Source: Nitrospinae bacterium CG11_big_fil_rev_8_21_14_0_20_56_8
GTDB taxonomy: Bacteria > Nitrospinota > Nitrospinia > Nitrospinales > VA-1
Assembly: GCA_002796165.1 (NCBI GenBank)
Contig: PCWF01000095.1
Location: 1 to 16,412, forward strand
Direction: 5' to 3'
DNA: 16,412 nucleotides
Shown here: piece after piece, positions 8,842 through 15,195 of the stretch
How the letters are laid out: each line of letters begins with the position of its first letter
Position numbering within the stretch: position 1 is the stretch's first letter
Program-made: the position numbers and the translations under genes
The notes under the pieces: generated by a model
Told to the model about the DNA's origin: nothing
What the model saw: only the letters and a program-made list of their open reading frames with translations
Databases searched by the model: none

Positions 8842-10519
8842 CCCTCATCCTCCTCCCCAAAGAGGTTGTGAGATCGCGGTAGGCCCTCGAGGCCTCTTCC
8901 CGCTCCCCTTCCTTATCATACTCGATCAGGTCCTTCAAAAATCCATATTCTTGCGGCGTGAACCGGTCGGCAAACTCGTCGAGAATGCCCCGGGCGCGCG
9001 GGTAATCCTTCACCCCCACCCGCACCAGAACCAGCCACGACGCGGCGGAGAGGAAATCCGGATCGCGGATCAGGAAGGCACGGACCAGCGTCTCCGCCCG
9101 TTCCAGGTTACCCGACAGGACGAATCCGTTGGCCACTTTCATCATGATCGCGGGATCGGTGACCTGTTCGGGTCCGGCCGCTTCGTACTCGAACGCCGCC
9201 TCCCGCCACCGGCCGTGAAACGCAAAGGAGTCGCCCATCAGGAGGTGATGCTGAGCCGAGGGAATATTCCGCTTCCGGTCGGCGTCGGCCCACAGCGTGG
9301 GGCTGTCCCGCCACACCTTCACCCGGTCGATCGACAATGCCGAAAACAGGACCACCAGGAGGACACCGAGAACCGCCCGGTACACGGGCCGCGAAAGCCG
9401 CATGATCCCCACCGCCAGGATAAGGCAGAATCCCATCGAGGCGATGTATTCATACCGGTCGGCCAGGTAAATCGTACGCGGCACCACATTGGTGAAAGGG
9501 AACAAGCCGGCCCCAAACACCGCCAGGCCCCAACTCGCCGGAGCGATCGGAACCTCCCGTTCCCCGGCGAAAACAAAATACCGCCGGACCCCCGCCACCC
9601 ATCCCGCCCCGATCAGGACCAGGGTGAAGATCCCCGCGGCGGTGGCGTAACCCATCGATTTGTTGAACGGGATGAGATACAACGCGCAGAGATTGAGCGG
9701 AAACAGGATCAACCGGGTGAAGTACCCATACAGGTCCGCAAAGAAAATTCCGTTCCCCACCGGTGATGACCGCAGATCGGGTTTGAGCGCGTCTCCCACG
9801 GCCAGGGGCAACGTGGCGGCCAGGAAAATCCCGACCATAACAAAGCAGGCCCCCTGAAACAACCACATCCTGCGGAAGGCCGGGGGACGCCGCCGGAGCA
9901 GAACCTCCGCGAGAAGTCCCACAATGGGAAGAACGATCACGGTGGGCTTGGTCATCATGCCCAGGAGCAGAAGCGCAACCGCGCCCGAAAGATGAAGGAT
10001 GAATTTCCCCCTCGCCGCACCTTCTCCCTTCCAATAGAGCGACAGCGACGCCAGCCCGAAAAAAAGGGACAGCGTGTCCTTCCGGCTTGTGGCCCAGGAG
10101 ACCGATTCCACGTGGATGGGATGCACCACGAAAAAAATCCCCGCGAGAAATGCCAACGCCCGGTCCCCGGTGAGGCGGGCCAGAATGGAATAAAGCAGTA
10201 CCGAATTCAGGCAATGAAGAACAAGGTTGCCCAGATGGATTCCGGCGGGATTCCACCCCCAAAGGTGGATGTCCAATGCATACGAAAGCGCGTAGACCGG
10301 ATCGTAATAACCTCCCGTGGATCGGGTGAATGCGGCCTGGATCGCTTCCCAGTCCAGCGGCCCGGCGAGAAAAGGATTGTTCAACAACCGCTGGTCCGCA
10401 TCGTCGTAATTGAGAAAACCGTTCCCGAGCCCGTGAAAATAAACCAGGATCCCCAAAACCGCGATGACCGCAGAAGGCCATCCGGAATCCGTTCGCCTGT
10501 CGAAAGTTTCAGCCGTCAC
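8828..10519 (-). CDS. TMTC-like GT-C glycosyltransferase with C-terminal TPR-like region
   Basis: A 563-residue membrane protein of the PMT/TMTC type, the broad family of eukaryotic TMTC1-4, which O-mannosylate cadherins. The first loop carries NYDDADQRLLNNP with the Asp-Asp pair at residues 39-40, the usual GT-C catalytic or metal site. HPIHVESVSWATSRKDTLSL (133-152) is the characteristic TMTC block, where relatives have HP-x-H-T-E-x-V and GRAD-like residues. Roughly ten membrane helices are followed, after VWRDSPTLWADADRKR, by a soluble TPR-like tail of about 150 residues that may bind acceptor protein. The start is GTG at 10519, giving a GTGA overlap with the previous stop; the Shine-Dalgarno match is weak (GGGAG about 13 bases away), so coupling is likely. 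Activity and sugar are inferred from the family. An alternative role in glycan or lipid glycosylation cannot be excluded. Confidence 0.85.
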   Translation of the reverse strand: MTAETFDRRTDSGWPSAVIAVLGILVYFHGLGNGFLNYDDADQRLLNNPFLAGPLDWEAIQAAFTRSTGGYYDPVYALSYALDIHLWGWNPAGIHLGNLVLHCLNSVLLYSILARLTGDRALAFLAGIFFVVHPIHVESVSWATSRKDTLSLFFGLASLSLYWKGEGAARGKFILHLSGAVALLLLGMMTKPTVIVLPIVGLLAEVLLRRRPPAFRRMWLFQGACFVMVGIFLAATLPLAVGDALKPDLRSSPVGNGIFFADLYGYFTRLILFPLNLCALYLIPFNKSMGYATAAGIFTLVLIGAGWVAGVRRYFVFAGEREVPIAPASWGLAVFGAGLFPFTNVVPRTIYLADRYEYIASMGFCLILAVGIMRLSRPVYRAVLGVLLVVLFSALSIDRVKVWRDSPTLWADADRKRNIPSAQHHLLMGDSFAFHGRWREAAFEYEAAGPEQVTDPAIMMKVANGFVLSGNLERAETLVRAFLIRDPDFLSAASWLVLVRVGVKDYPRARGILDEFADRFTPQEYGFLKDLIEYDKEGEREEASRAYRDLTTSLGRRMRDVQR

Positions 10520-12762
10520 GGATCACCGCTCCCGTCCAAGTCGCGGACCCGGACCAATTCGCGCAGGTTGGACACCCGCGCCCGCGCGTGGTTCCGCGCC
10601 TTGCGGGACTGGTCGGCCTCGCCCATGCCACGGAAGGAGACGGCCATTTCGAGATAGGGCCGGTAATCCTTATCCTCATTCTGCGCGGCGGCGGCGAAGG
10701 CGCGCAGAGACCCCTGCAAGTCCCCGTCGGCCCTGAGGACGAGGCCCTCCGCCAACCGGGTTTTGTAATGGTCCGGGAACAGATTCTTCATCGCATCGAG
10801 TTCCTTGCGGGCCTCATCCGGTTTGCCATCAAGCACCAGGTTGTCCACCATGCGCAGACGCCAGTCGGGGCCCCGCTGGCCGAGAAAATCGAACATCACC
10901 TGAAGCGCCCCGCGCTCCTTCCCATATTGCCCCCGGTCATGGTAATACAGGGCGAAAGAGGGAACATAGAACGCGATTTTGTTGATCCAGTCCGAATCGC
11001 GCTGAACCCCGGGCAGGGCGAGGTCGTCCTCCAGCAGGGCCTTGAACTGGTTGAGCGTGGCATCGTTCTCCGCCACCCGTCCCGCATCCTCATCGTAGCG
11101 CAACAGAATGTTCCTGAACGGAACCAGGTGGGGGACGATGGGAAACTGTTCGAACAGAATGGCGTTTTGCTCCACGAGGATGGGGCGGCGGCCGAGGTTT
11201 TTCTCGAACAGCTCCCGGGTGAAATTCCAGGCGCCTTCCCTTGAGTCGAAGCGGTGCCCGGAGGCCGAGGGGAGGACCAGCGAGGGATAGCGCCGGGGAG
11301 TCAGGTAGGCCAGCGGATCGTCGCTGAAAAAATTCCAGGCGTTGATGGCCACCACGTCGTCCCGCAGACGCATGATGTCATTGTGGTAATAAAAATTGAA
11401 CCAGGCGATGCCCGGAACGAACAAGCTGTAATTGTCGAGGGAAAGAAAGACCCGCTTGAGCAACGTCTCGCCGAAATACAATTCGGAGCGGTCCACCCGG
11501 CTATAATTGGCCGCGATGCGAGCGGGGATCAGCAGAAGGATCACGAGCACCGTCAACCCCCGCCAGTCGAGTTTGAAGAAATGCGCCGCCGAGGGGGGCA
11601 TGTCCTCCTCCGAGGGTTTTCCGCGAAGAAGGGTCAACCCGAGAAAACCCCGGTCGTTCAGAAGCGAATAGATAAACAGCGTGGTGAACAGACACGAGCC
11701 CATATACGCCGGAATAAAACTTTCCCGGTTCCAGCCGATGAAAAAGGCGACATTAAACCCCACGATGAGCATGAGAAACACGAACAGAGCGCGGGACTTG
11801 CGCCAGCACACCAGGGCGCCGAGCAGGAAACCCGCCGCCACGGCGGGAGAAACCCGGTCGAACAGCTCCACCCCGTAATTATAAGCCACCCGGCCTGCCG
11901 TGACGAGGGCGGAACCCGCCGTCACCAGAACAGAAGGCGCCTTTCCTTCTTCACCCGCCGCGATTTCCCGGCGCACATACTGAAAATGGCTGTCCGCGTC
12001 CTTGCGGTCGGTGACCTGGTACAGGAACTCCCGCAACGTTTCCGGATTGCCCCAGTCCATCGACGGCTCGGCCCAGGACCGGACCGGAAGGTACGCATAG
12101 ACCGAGAGACCCACCAGAAACAGAATCACACAGGTCCCCAGCCGCTTGAGGAATTGTTCCCGCACCCAACAAAAAAACAGCACCAGGATCGCCGGGAGGA
12201 AAAACGCGACGGTGGCATGATTCCCCGCACTCAACCCATAAACCAACGCCGCGGAATACAAATACCGGATGTCCCCCTCCGCCCGCCAGGACAGGAGCAG
12301 ATAAATCACCCCCGCGGTAAAAAGCGCATGCAGGGTATAAACCTCGGTGACCACCGATTGAGCCCAGAAGGGAACGCAAAATGCAAGAAACAGAGGGGGA
12401 AGCAGAGCGGCCAGCCGGGCCCGGCCCGCGGAAACCATTTGCGGATAACCCAGTTGAATCGATCGAACCCCGCACAGATACAACACAAATAACGCGAGGC
12501 AGGCCGCGGTAGCTGAAAACAGGTTGATCCGGAATACGATGGAGCCGAGGGGGATAAACGTCAGCGCCTTCGCAAGCAGGCTGTAGGTGGGGAACCCCGC
12601 GGGATGCGCGATCCCGAGGGCAAAAGCGGTATTAACGAATTCGGGAGCGTCCCGATGACCGATGGTGGGGGACAGGGTGGCGAGATAAACCCCCCAAGGG
12701 AGAAGAATTAAAAAAAAAACGCCGGCAAATGAGGCGCCATCCGGGCTCGGTCCATCGTTCAA
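10516..12762 (-). CDS. DUF2723 (TMEM260-like) GT-C membrane protein with TPR-like C-terminus
   Basis: A large predicted GT-C glycosyltransferase of the DUF2723 family, whose eukaryotic member TMEM260 is a protein O-mannosyltransferase. The first loop has GHRDAPEFVNTAFALGIAHP followed by AGFPTYSLLAKAL, the family signature, with Asp and Glu in the place of the usual D-x-x-E. Further on, YLPVRSWAEPSMDWGNPETL matches the second conserved block. About ten helices precede a long soluble tail; near its end LAEGLVLRADGDLQGSLRAF and the following repeat look like TPRs. The start is uncertain. The TTG at 12762 (748 residues) begins just before the first helix, with GGGGA a few bases upstream; the only other in-frame option is a GTG at 12867, touching the pilin stop and without a ribosome site. 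Codons 15-17 lie in a run of ten T. The last bases overlap the next gene (GTGA). Confidence 0.82.
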   Translation of the reverse strand: MNDGPSPDGASFAGVFFLILLPWGVYLATLSPTIGHRDAPEFVNTAFALGIAHPAGFPTYSLLAKALTFIPLGSIVFRINLFSATAACLALFVLYLCGVRSIQLGYPQMVSAGRARLAALLPPLFLAFCVPFWAQSVVTEVYTLHALFTAGVIYLLLSWRAEGDIRYLYSAALVYGLSAGNHATVAFFLPAILVLFFCWVREQFLKRLGTCVILFLVGLSVYAYLPVRSWAEPSMDWGNPETLREFLYQVTDRKDADSHFQYVRREIAAGEEGKAPSVLVTAGSALVTAGRVAYNYGVELFDRVSPAVAAGFLLGALVCWRKSRALFVFLMLIVGFNVAFFIGWNRESFIPAYMGSCLFTTLFIYSLLNDRGFLGLTLLRGKPSEEDMPPSAAHFFKLDWRGLTVLVILLLIPARIAANYSRVDRSELYFGETLLKRVFLSLDNYSLFVPGIAWFNFYYHNDIMRLRDDVVAINAWNFFSDDPLAYLTPRRYPSLVLPSASGHRFDSREGAWNFTRELFEKNLGRRPILVEQNAILFEQFPIVPHLVPFRNILLRYDEDAGRVAENDATLNQFKALLEDDLALPGVQRDSDWINKIAFYVPSFALYYHDRGQYGKERGALQVMFDFLGQRGPDWRLRMVDNLVLDGKPDEARKELDAMKNLFPDHYKTRLAEGLVLRADGDLQGSLRAFAAAAQNEDKDYRPYLEMAVSFRGMGEADQSRKARNHARARVSNLRELVRVRDLDGSGDP
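12710..12719 (-). repeat. Homopolymer run of ten T near the 5' end of the DUF2723 gene
   Basis: Ten consecutive T on the coding strand encode part of the first membrane helix (Val-Phe-Phe-Leu), 14-17 codons after the likely start. It is the longest A/T run I noticed in the window; runs of 7-8 are common here because phenylalanine-rich helices use TTT. A tract this close to the start of a surface glycosylation gene could switch the frame by slippage, but no variant is visible. Confidence 0.6.
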
Positions 12763-12831
12763 AATCCCCGTAATCTCAAAACGTGATGCACCCGGGCCGA
12801 CATGGATTTTCCCTTCGTACGAGGGCCATCC

Positions 12832-12852
12832 GGACCGGCGGTCCTTTGGACC
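12832..12852 (-). other. Alternating inverted repeats in the leader of the glycosyltransferase operon
   Basis: On the minus strand the order is GGTCC-AAA-GGACC-GCC-GGTCC, so the middle block can pair with either flank, giving two mutually exclusive 5-base-pair hairpins. It lies between the second pilin stop and the likely start of the DUF2723 gene. There is no T tract, so it is not a normal intrinsic terminator. It might act as an attenuator or RNA processing site, or be chance in GC-rich sequence. Confidence 0.35.
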
Positions 12853-12866
12853 CGGTGAAATCCCCA

Positions 12867-13241
12867 CTACTGCATGGAAATATTTCCGCTACTGTCGATG
12901 TCGAACGTGTTGGAGCTGGAACCATGCTTGGCCTGCGCTCCAAAATTATCCTCGAACAATCCCGCCGGGGTGAGGCTGACGCTGGAGCCCTGGACAAAAC
13001 CGTAAGACGCCTGGGTCGCAACCGAAACCTGGCAGGGATTCATGGCTCCGTTGTCGGCCCAGTAGGCCTTGCAGGCCAGATACAGATTGTGCAGGTTGGA
13101 TTTGGCGTCCGTATCATACCCGCGTTTCTTGTACTGAGAAAACTGCGGGACCGCGATGGCCGCCAGAATCCCGATAATGGCGATGACGATCAAAAGCTCG
13201 ATCAAGGTGAAACCCTTTTCACGTCTCAACCCGCCAGCCAT
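12867..13241 (-). CDS. Type IV pilin-like protein, second of tandem pair
   Basis: A 124-residue prepilin. The short basic leader MAGGLRREKG ends at the prepilin peptidase site G/F, followed by FTLIELLIVIAIIGILAAIA with Glu5, the residue needed for subunit assembly, then VPQFSQYKKRGYDTDAKSN. The mature part (114 residues) has two cysteines, in LACKAYWADNG and NPC, in the same places as the sister pilin, and a Ser-rich tail HGSSSNTFDIDSSGNISMQ. The frame is open to 13430, but the ATG at 13241 is right: it gives a normal leader and has GGAG seven bases upstream. Only 22 bases separate it from the T tract of the preceding terminator, so its transcription must come from read-through or from a promoter inside the first pilin gene. 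Shorter leader and weaker setting suggest a minor or alternative pilin; no pilus assembly genes are in the window. Confidence 0.9.
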   Translation of the reverse strand: MAGGLRREKGFTLIELLIVIAIIGILAAIAVPQFSQYKKRGYDTDAKSNLHNLYLACKAYWADNGAMNPCQVSVATQASYGFVQGSSVSLTPAGLFEDNFGAQAKHGSSSNTFDIDSSGNISMQ

Positions 13242-13263
13242 TTGTCCGCTCCGAAATGAGGGC

Positions 13264-13302
13264 AAAAAAAACCCGCCCCACCCCAATCCAGGGTGGGACG
13301 GG
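13264..13302 (-). terminator. Intrinsic terminator between the two pilin genes
   Basis: On the minus strand the arms CCCGTCCCACCC and GGGTGGGGCGGG form a 12-base-pair stem with one G-U pair and a loop of seven bases, followed at once by eight T. This is a textbook rho-independent terminator for the first pilin transcript. It begins 34 bases after that gene's stop and ends 22 bases before the second pilin start. It probably caps an abundant monocistronic pilin mRNA and lets a small share of polymerase through. Confidence 0.92.
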
Positions 13303-13335
13303 GCAATGAAACACTTGCCAACAGTAACGAATCCG

Positions 13336-13716
13336 TTACTGCATACTGATGTTTCCGTTGCTGTCGATGCTGAACGTGTTGGAGCTGTCACCATGCTTCG
13401 CGGTACCGGTGAAGGCGTCTTCCGTTCCACCGAGCGCGACGGTTACACTGCTTGACTGGTTGAAGCCGTACGAGTTGGCCGTGGCGAGCGCCAGGGTGCA
13501 GGCGTTATTGGCGCCGTTGTCAGCCCAGTAAGCCTTGCAGGCCAAGTACAGGTTGTGCAGGTTGGACTTGGAGTCCGAATCGTACGCGCGCTTCTTGTAC
13601 TGAGCGAACTGCGGGATCGCGATCGCGGCCAGAATACCAATGATGGCGATAACGATCAAAAGCTCGATCAGCGTAAAACCTTTTTCATTCCGAGCCTTTG
13701 CGAATTTTGATATCAT
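13336..13716 (-). CDS. pilA: Type IV major pilin-like protein (PilA type)
   Basis: A 126-residue prepilin, probably the main subunit of a type IV pilus. The leader MISKFAKARNEKG is cut at G/F by the prepilin peptidase and the new N-terminal Phe is methylated in this family. The helix FTLIELLIVIAIIGILAAIA holds Glu5; it is followed by IPQFAQYKKRAYDSDSKSN. The 113-residue mature part contains two cysteines (47 and 60) that could form a disulfide, and a Ser/Thr/Asn-rich C-terminus (HGDSSNTFSIDSNGNISMQ). The ATG at 13716 has AGGAG eight bases upstream. A sigma-54 promoter about 75-90 bases upstream and a strong terminator just behind mark it as a highly expressed single-gene unit. A pseudopilin of a type II secretion system is possible, but promoter type and lone position favour PilA. 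The symbol is by family; orthology is not tested. Confidence 0.88.
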   Translation of the reverse strand: MISKFAKARNEKGFTLIELLIVIAIIGILAAIAIPQFAQYKKRAYDSDSKSNLHNLYLACKAYWADNGANNACTLALATANSYGFNQSSSVTVALGGTEDAFTGTAKHGDSSNTFSIDSNGNISMQ

Positions 13717-13790
13717 CCTCTGATCTCCTCTCCTTTTGTGGTTGGACTGAGTTGGAACCCGCGAACATTTTCATTATTATAGAACCTGAG

Positions 13791-13807
13791 TGCAATCCCG
13801 ATACCAA
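13791..13807 (-). promoter_or_regulatory. Sigma-54 (-24/-12) promoter of the first pilin gene
   Basis: The minus strand reads TTGGTATCGGGATTGCA. It has the invariant GG and GC of RpoN promoters with exactly ten bases between them, and fits YTGGYAY-N5-TTGCA. The transcript would start near 13780, leaving a leader of about 64 bases before the ATG at 13716. RpoN with the activator PilR drives pilA in several Gram-negative groups, which fits this position. Confidence 0.8.
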
Positions 13808-13912
13808 TTAATCCAAATCTGGGTTTAAATATTATAACCTGTTTTGATACAATATATTATAAATATTTTGATCTGGCCGCTGGTTAAAAAAGGTTTCAAA
13901 TCCCACCTAAAA

Positions 13913-13929
13913 CTGACAAAATTTGTCAG
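13913..13929. promoter_or_regulatory. Perfect 17-base palindrome, candidate activator or operator site
   Basis: CTGACAAAATTTGTCAG has two 8-base arms around a single central base. Its centre lies about 140 bases upstream of the predicted sigma-54 start of the pilin gene, a normal enhancer distance for PilR/NtrC-type activators. The outer TGTC/GACA cores resemble reported PilR half-sites. It also overlaps the -35 region proposed for nadD on the other strand, so it could affect both directions. The intervening sequence (about 13810-13900) is AT-rich and may bend. The binding protein is not identified. Confidence 0.6.
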
Positions 13930-13952
13930 ATGCGATTGACATAAATTGTAAA
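13923..13952 (+). promoter_or_regulatory. Possible sigma-70 promoter for nadD
   Basis: TTGTCA (13923-13928) and TGTAAA (13947-13952) are 18 bases apart and match the -35 and -10 consensus at 5/6 and 4/6 positions. A start near 13960 would leave about 45 bases before the nadD ATG. A TTGACA at 13936 has no acceptable -10 at 16-18 bases. The call is weak and rests on spacing and lack of better options. Confidence 0.35.
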
Positions 13953-14005
13953 TTTGCGAGCCATCCCAGGCACCCTTAATTGGAAAGACCACAGGACATA
14001 ACTTG

Positions 14006-14710
14006 ATGCAAAAACCCGCTCAACCCCGTGTGGGCCTTTTGGGGGGAACGTTTGATCCGGTACACCATGGCCACCTCAACCTGGCCCGCGAAGTCTTGCA
14101 GGAGTTCGGACTGGACCGGATCATTTTCATTCCCGTTTCCCAATCCCCGCACAAACAAAACAGCGTCCCCACTTCGGGGGTCCACCGGGTTCGCATGTTG
14201 GAGTTGGCGATCCGGAACGAATCCAGGTTTGAAATTTCCCGAATGGAAATCGAGCGGGGAGGTATTTCCTACACCATCGATACGGTCGAGAGAATTCAGG
14301 CCACGCTTCCCGGGGCGGAGCTTTACCTGATTCTGGGAATGGATGCGTTCCGCACCCTGGGAACCTGGAAAGAGGGACGTCGCCTGTTCTCCCTGTGTCA
14401 TCTGATCCTGGGCGCACGCCCTGGAAACCCCTCGGCCCAGAGTGAGACGACGATTAAGACCTGGTTGCGGGACATGGAAATCCATTACAAGGAGCAGGAG
14501 CGGGCGGGGCGGGTGGTATGGTTTGGCTCGGCCACGGACGAGAAACGGATCGCCTGTTTTCAACAAAACCTCGTCGATATTTCCTCAACCCAAATTCGCG
14601 AGAATTTCCAATCGGGAGGACGGCCTAAAAATCAGTTGCCACCCGATGTTGAACGGTATATCATTCAGCATCACTTGTATCAAGCCAGGCCGCAACCTCT
14701 ATCAGGTTGA
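14006..14710 (+). CDS. nadD: Nicotinate-nucleotide adenylyltransferase
   Basis: NadD joins ATP and nicotinate mononucleotide to give deamido-NAD, the next-to-last step of NAD synthesis, in the cytoplasm. The 234-residue protein shows the nucleotidyltransferase motif GGTFDPVHHGH (residues 13-23), with the two histidines that bind the phosphates. It continues with FIPVSQSPHK and RMLELAI, the LILGMDAFRTLGTWKEG segment typical of NadD, and the C-terminal ISSTQIREN adenylate-binding block. I place the start at ATG 14006, with AGGA nine bases upstream; a TTG directly before it is an unlikely alternative. The stop is directly followed by the rsfS ATG, a common NadD-RsfS pairing. The gene is divergent from the pilins and probably has its own promoter. 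Confidence 0.96.
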   Translation: MQKPAQPRVGLLGGTFDPVHHGHLNLAREVLQEFGLDRIIFIPVSQSPHKQNSVPTSGVHRVRMLELAIRNESRFEISRMEIERGGISYTIDTVERIQATLPGAELYLILGMDAFRTLGTWKEGRRLFSLCHLILGARPGNPSAQSETTIKTWLRDMEIHYKEQERAGRVVWFGSATDEKRIACFQQNLVDISSTQIRENFQSGGRPKNQLPPDVERYIIQHHLYQARPQPLSG

Positions 14711-15064
14711 ATGAAAGAATCCCTAACCGAGTTGCAGCAGATCGCGGTCAGCGCGGCGAAAGAGAAGAAGGCTTTCGACATCGTCCTCCTGGATTTGCGA
14801 ACCCGCACGGATATCACCGATGGCTTCATGATCGCCAGTGGTAATACCCGGGTTCAGGTTCAGGCCATCGTCGATTCCATCCTCGAGAAAATCTACCTTT
14901 CCCCATTCAAAGTCTACGCCATTGAAGGCTACTCCACCGGGAACTGGGTGGTTCTCGATCTCGACGACCTGATGGTGCATGTGTTCCAAAAAGATGCCCG
15001 GATCCATTACGACCTGGAACGGTTGTGGGGGGATGTTCCGGTAATTCGGGCGGTAGGGGAATGA
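14711..15064 (+). CDS. rsfS: Ribosomal silencing factor RsfS (YbeB/Iojap family)
   Basis: RsfS binds ribosomal protein uL14 on the large subunit and blocks subunit joining, which lowers translation when nutrients run out. The 117-residue protein has normal family length. Conserved blocks are KKAFDIVLLDLR, TDGFMIASGNTRVQVQAI, and the diagnostic C-terminal YSTGNWVVLDLDDLMVHVF followed by YDLERLWGD. Its ATG begins at the base right after the nadD stop, so the two genes are co-transcribed and likely coupled. The only ribosome-site-like bases lie inside the end of nadD (CAGG). A hairpin follows downstream. Identity is not in doubt. Confidence 0.95.
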   Translation: MKESLTELQQIAVSAAKEKKAFDIVLLDLRTRTDITDGFMIASGNTRVQVQAIVDSILEKIYLSPFKVYAIEGYSTGNWVVLDLDDLMVHVFQKDARIHYDLERLWGDVPVIRAVGE

Positions 15065-15116
15065 CGGTTTCAGGGAAACTTCGATTACATTAATTTGGAT
15101 TGCCCGGGATTTGCCG

Positions 15117-15135
15117 ATCCCTGAGACTCAGGGAT
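15117..15135 (+). other. Perfect hairpin between rsfS and the dksA-like gene
   Basis: ATCCCTGA and TCAGGGAT form an 8-base-pair stem around the loop GAC, 53 bases after the rsfS stop. The following bases (GTTCTCCCCTC) are pyrimidine-rich but lack a T run, so it is at best a weak terminator. It could be an RNA stability or processing element. The 131-base gap otherwise shows no convincing promoter. Confidence 0.45.
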
Positions 15136-15195
15136 GTTCTCCCCTCAGGTCGCAATTTTGAGGCGCCCTTATTTCCAATGGAGCGAATTTTTTTT

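Noticed and set aside
6151..8871. A 906-codon open frame on the plus strand, and similar long plus-strand frames at 3-1610, 1567-3264, 3278-4330, 4646-5656 and 11254-12492
   Set aside because: They lie exactly opposite well-identified genes. Their translations are rich in Arg, Gln, His, Gly and Pro and show no family motif. GC-rich codon bias on the minus strand explains the lack of stops.
13302..13321. Sigma-54-like TTGGCA and TTGCC boxes before the second pilin
   Set aside because: The GG to GC distance is 13 bases, not 10, and the downstream box is part of the terminator region.
13242..13430. Extension of the second pilin upstream to 13430 (187 residues)
   Set aside because: It would run through the terminator and the end of the first pilin gene and would put more than 70 residues before the prepilin cleavage site. 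The ATG at 13241 gives a normal leader.
13936..13964. TTGACA as the -35 box of nadD
   Set aside because: At 16-18 bases downstream the sequence is GC-rich (around AGCCAT) with no acceptable -10.
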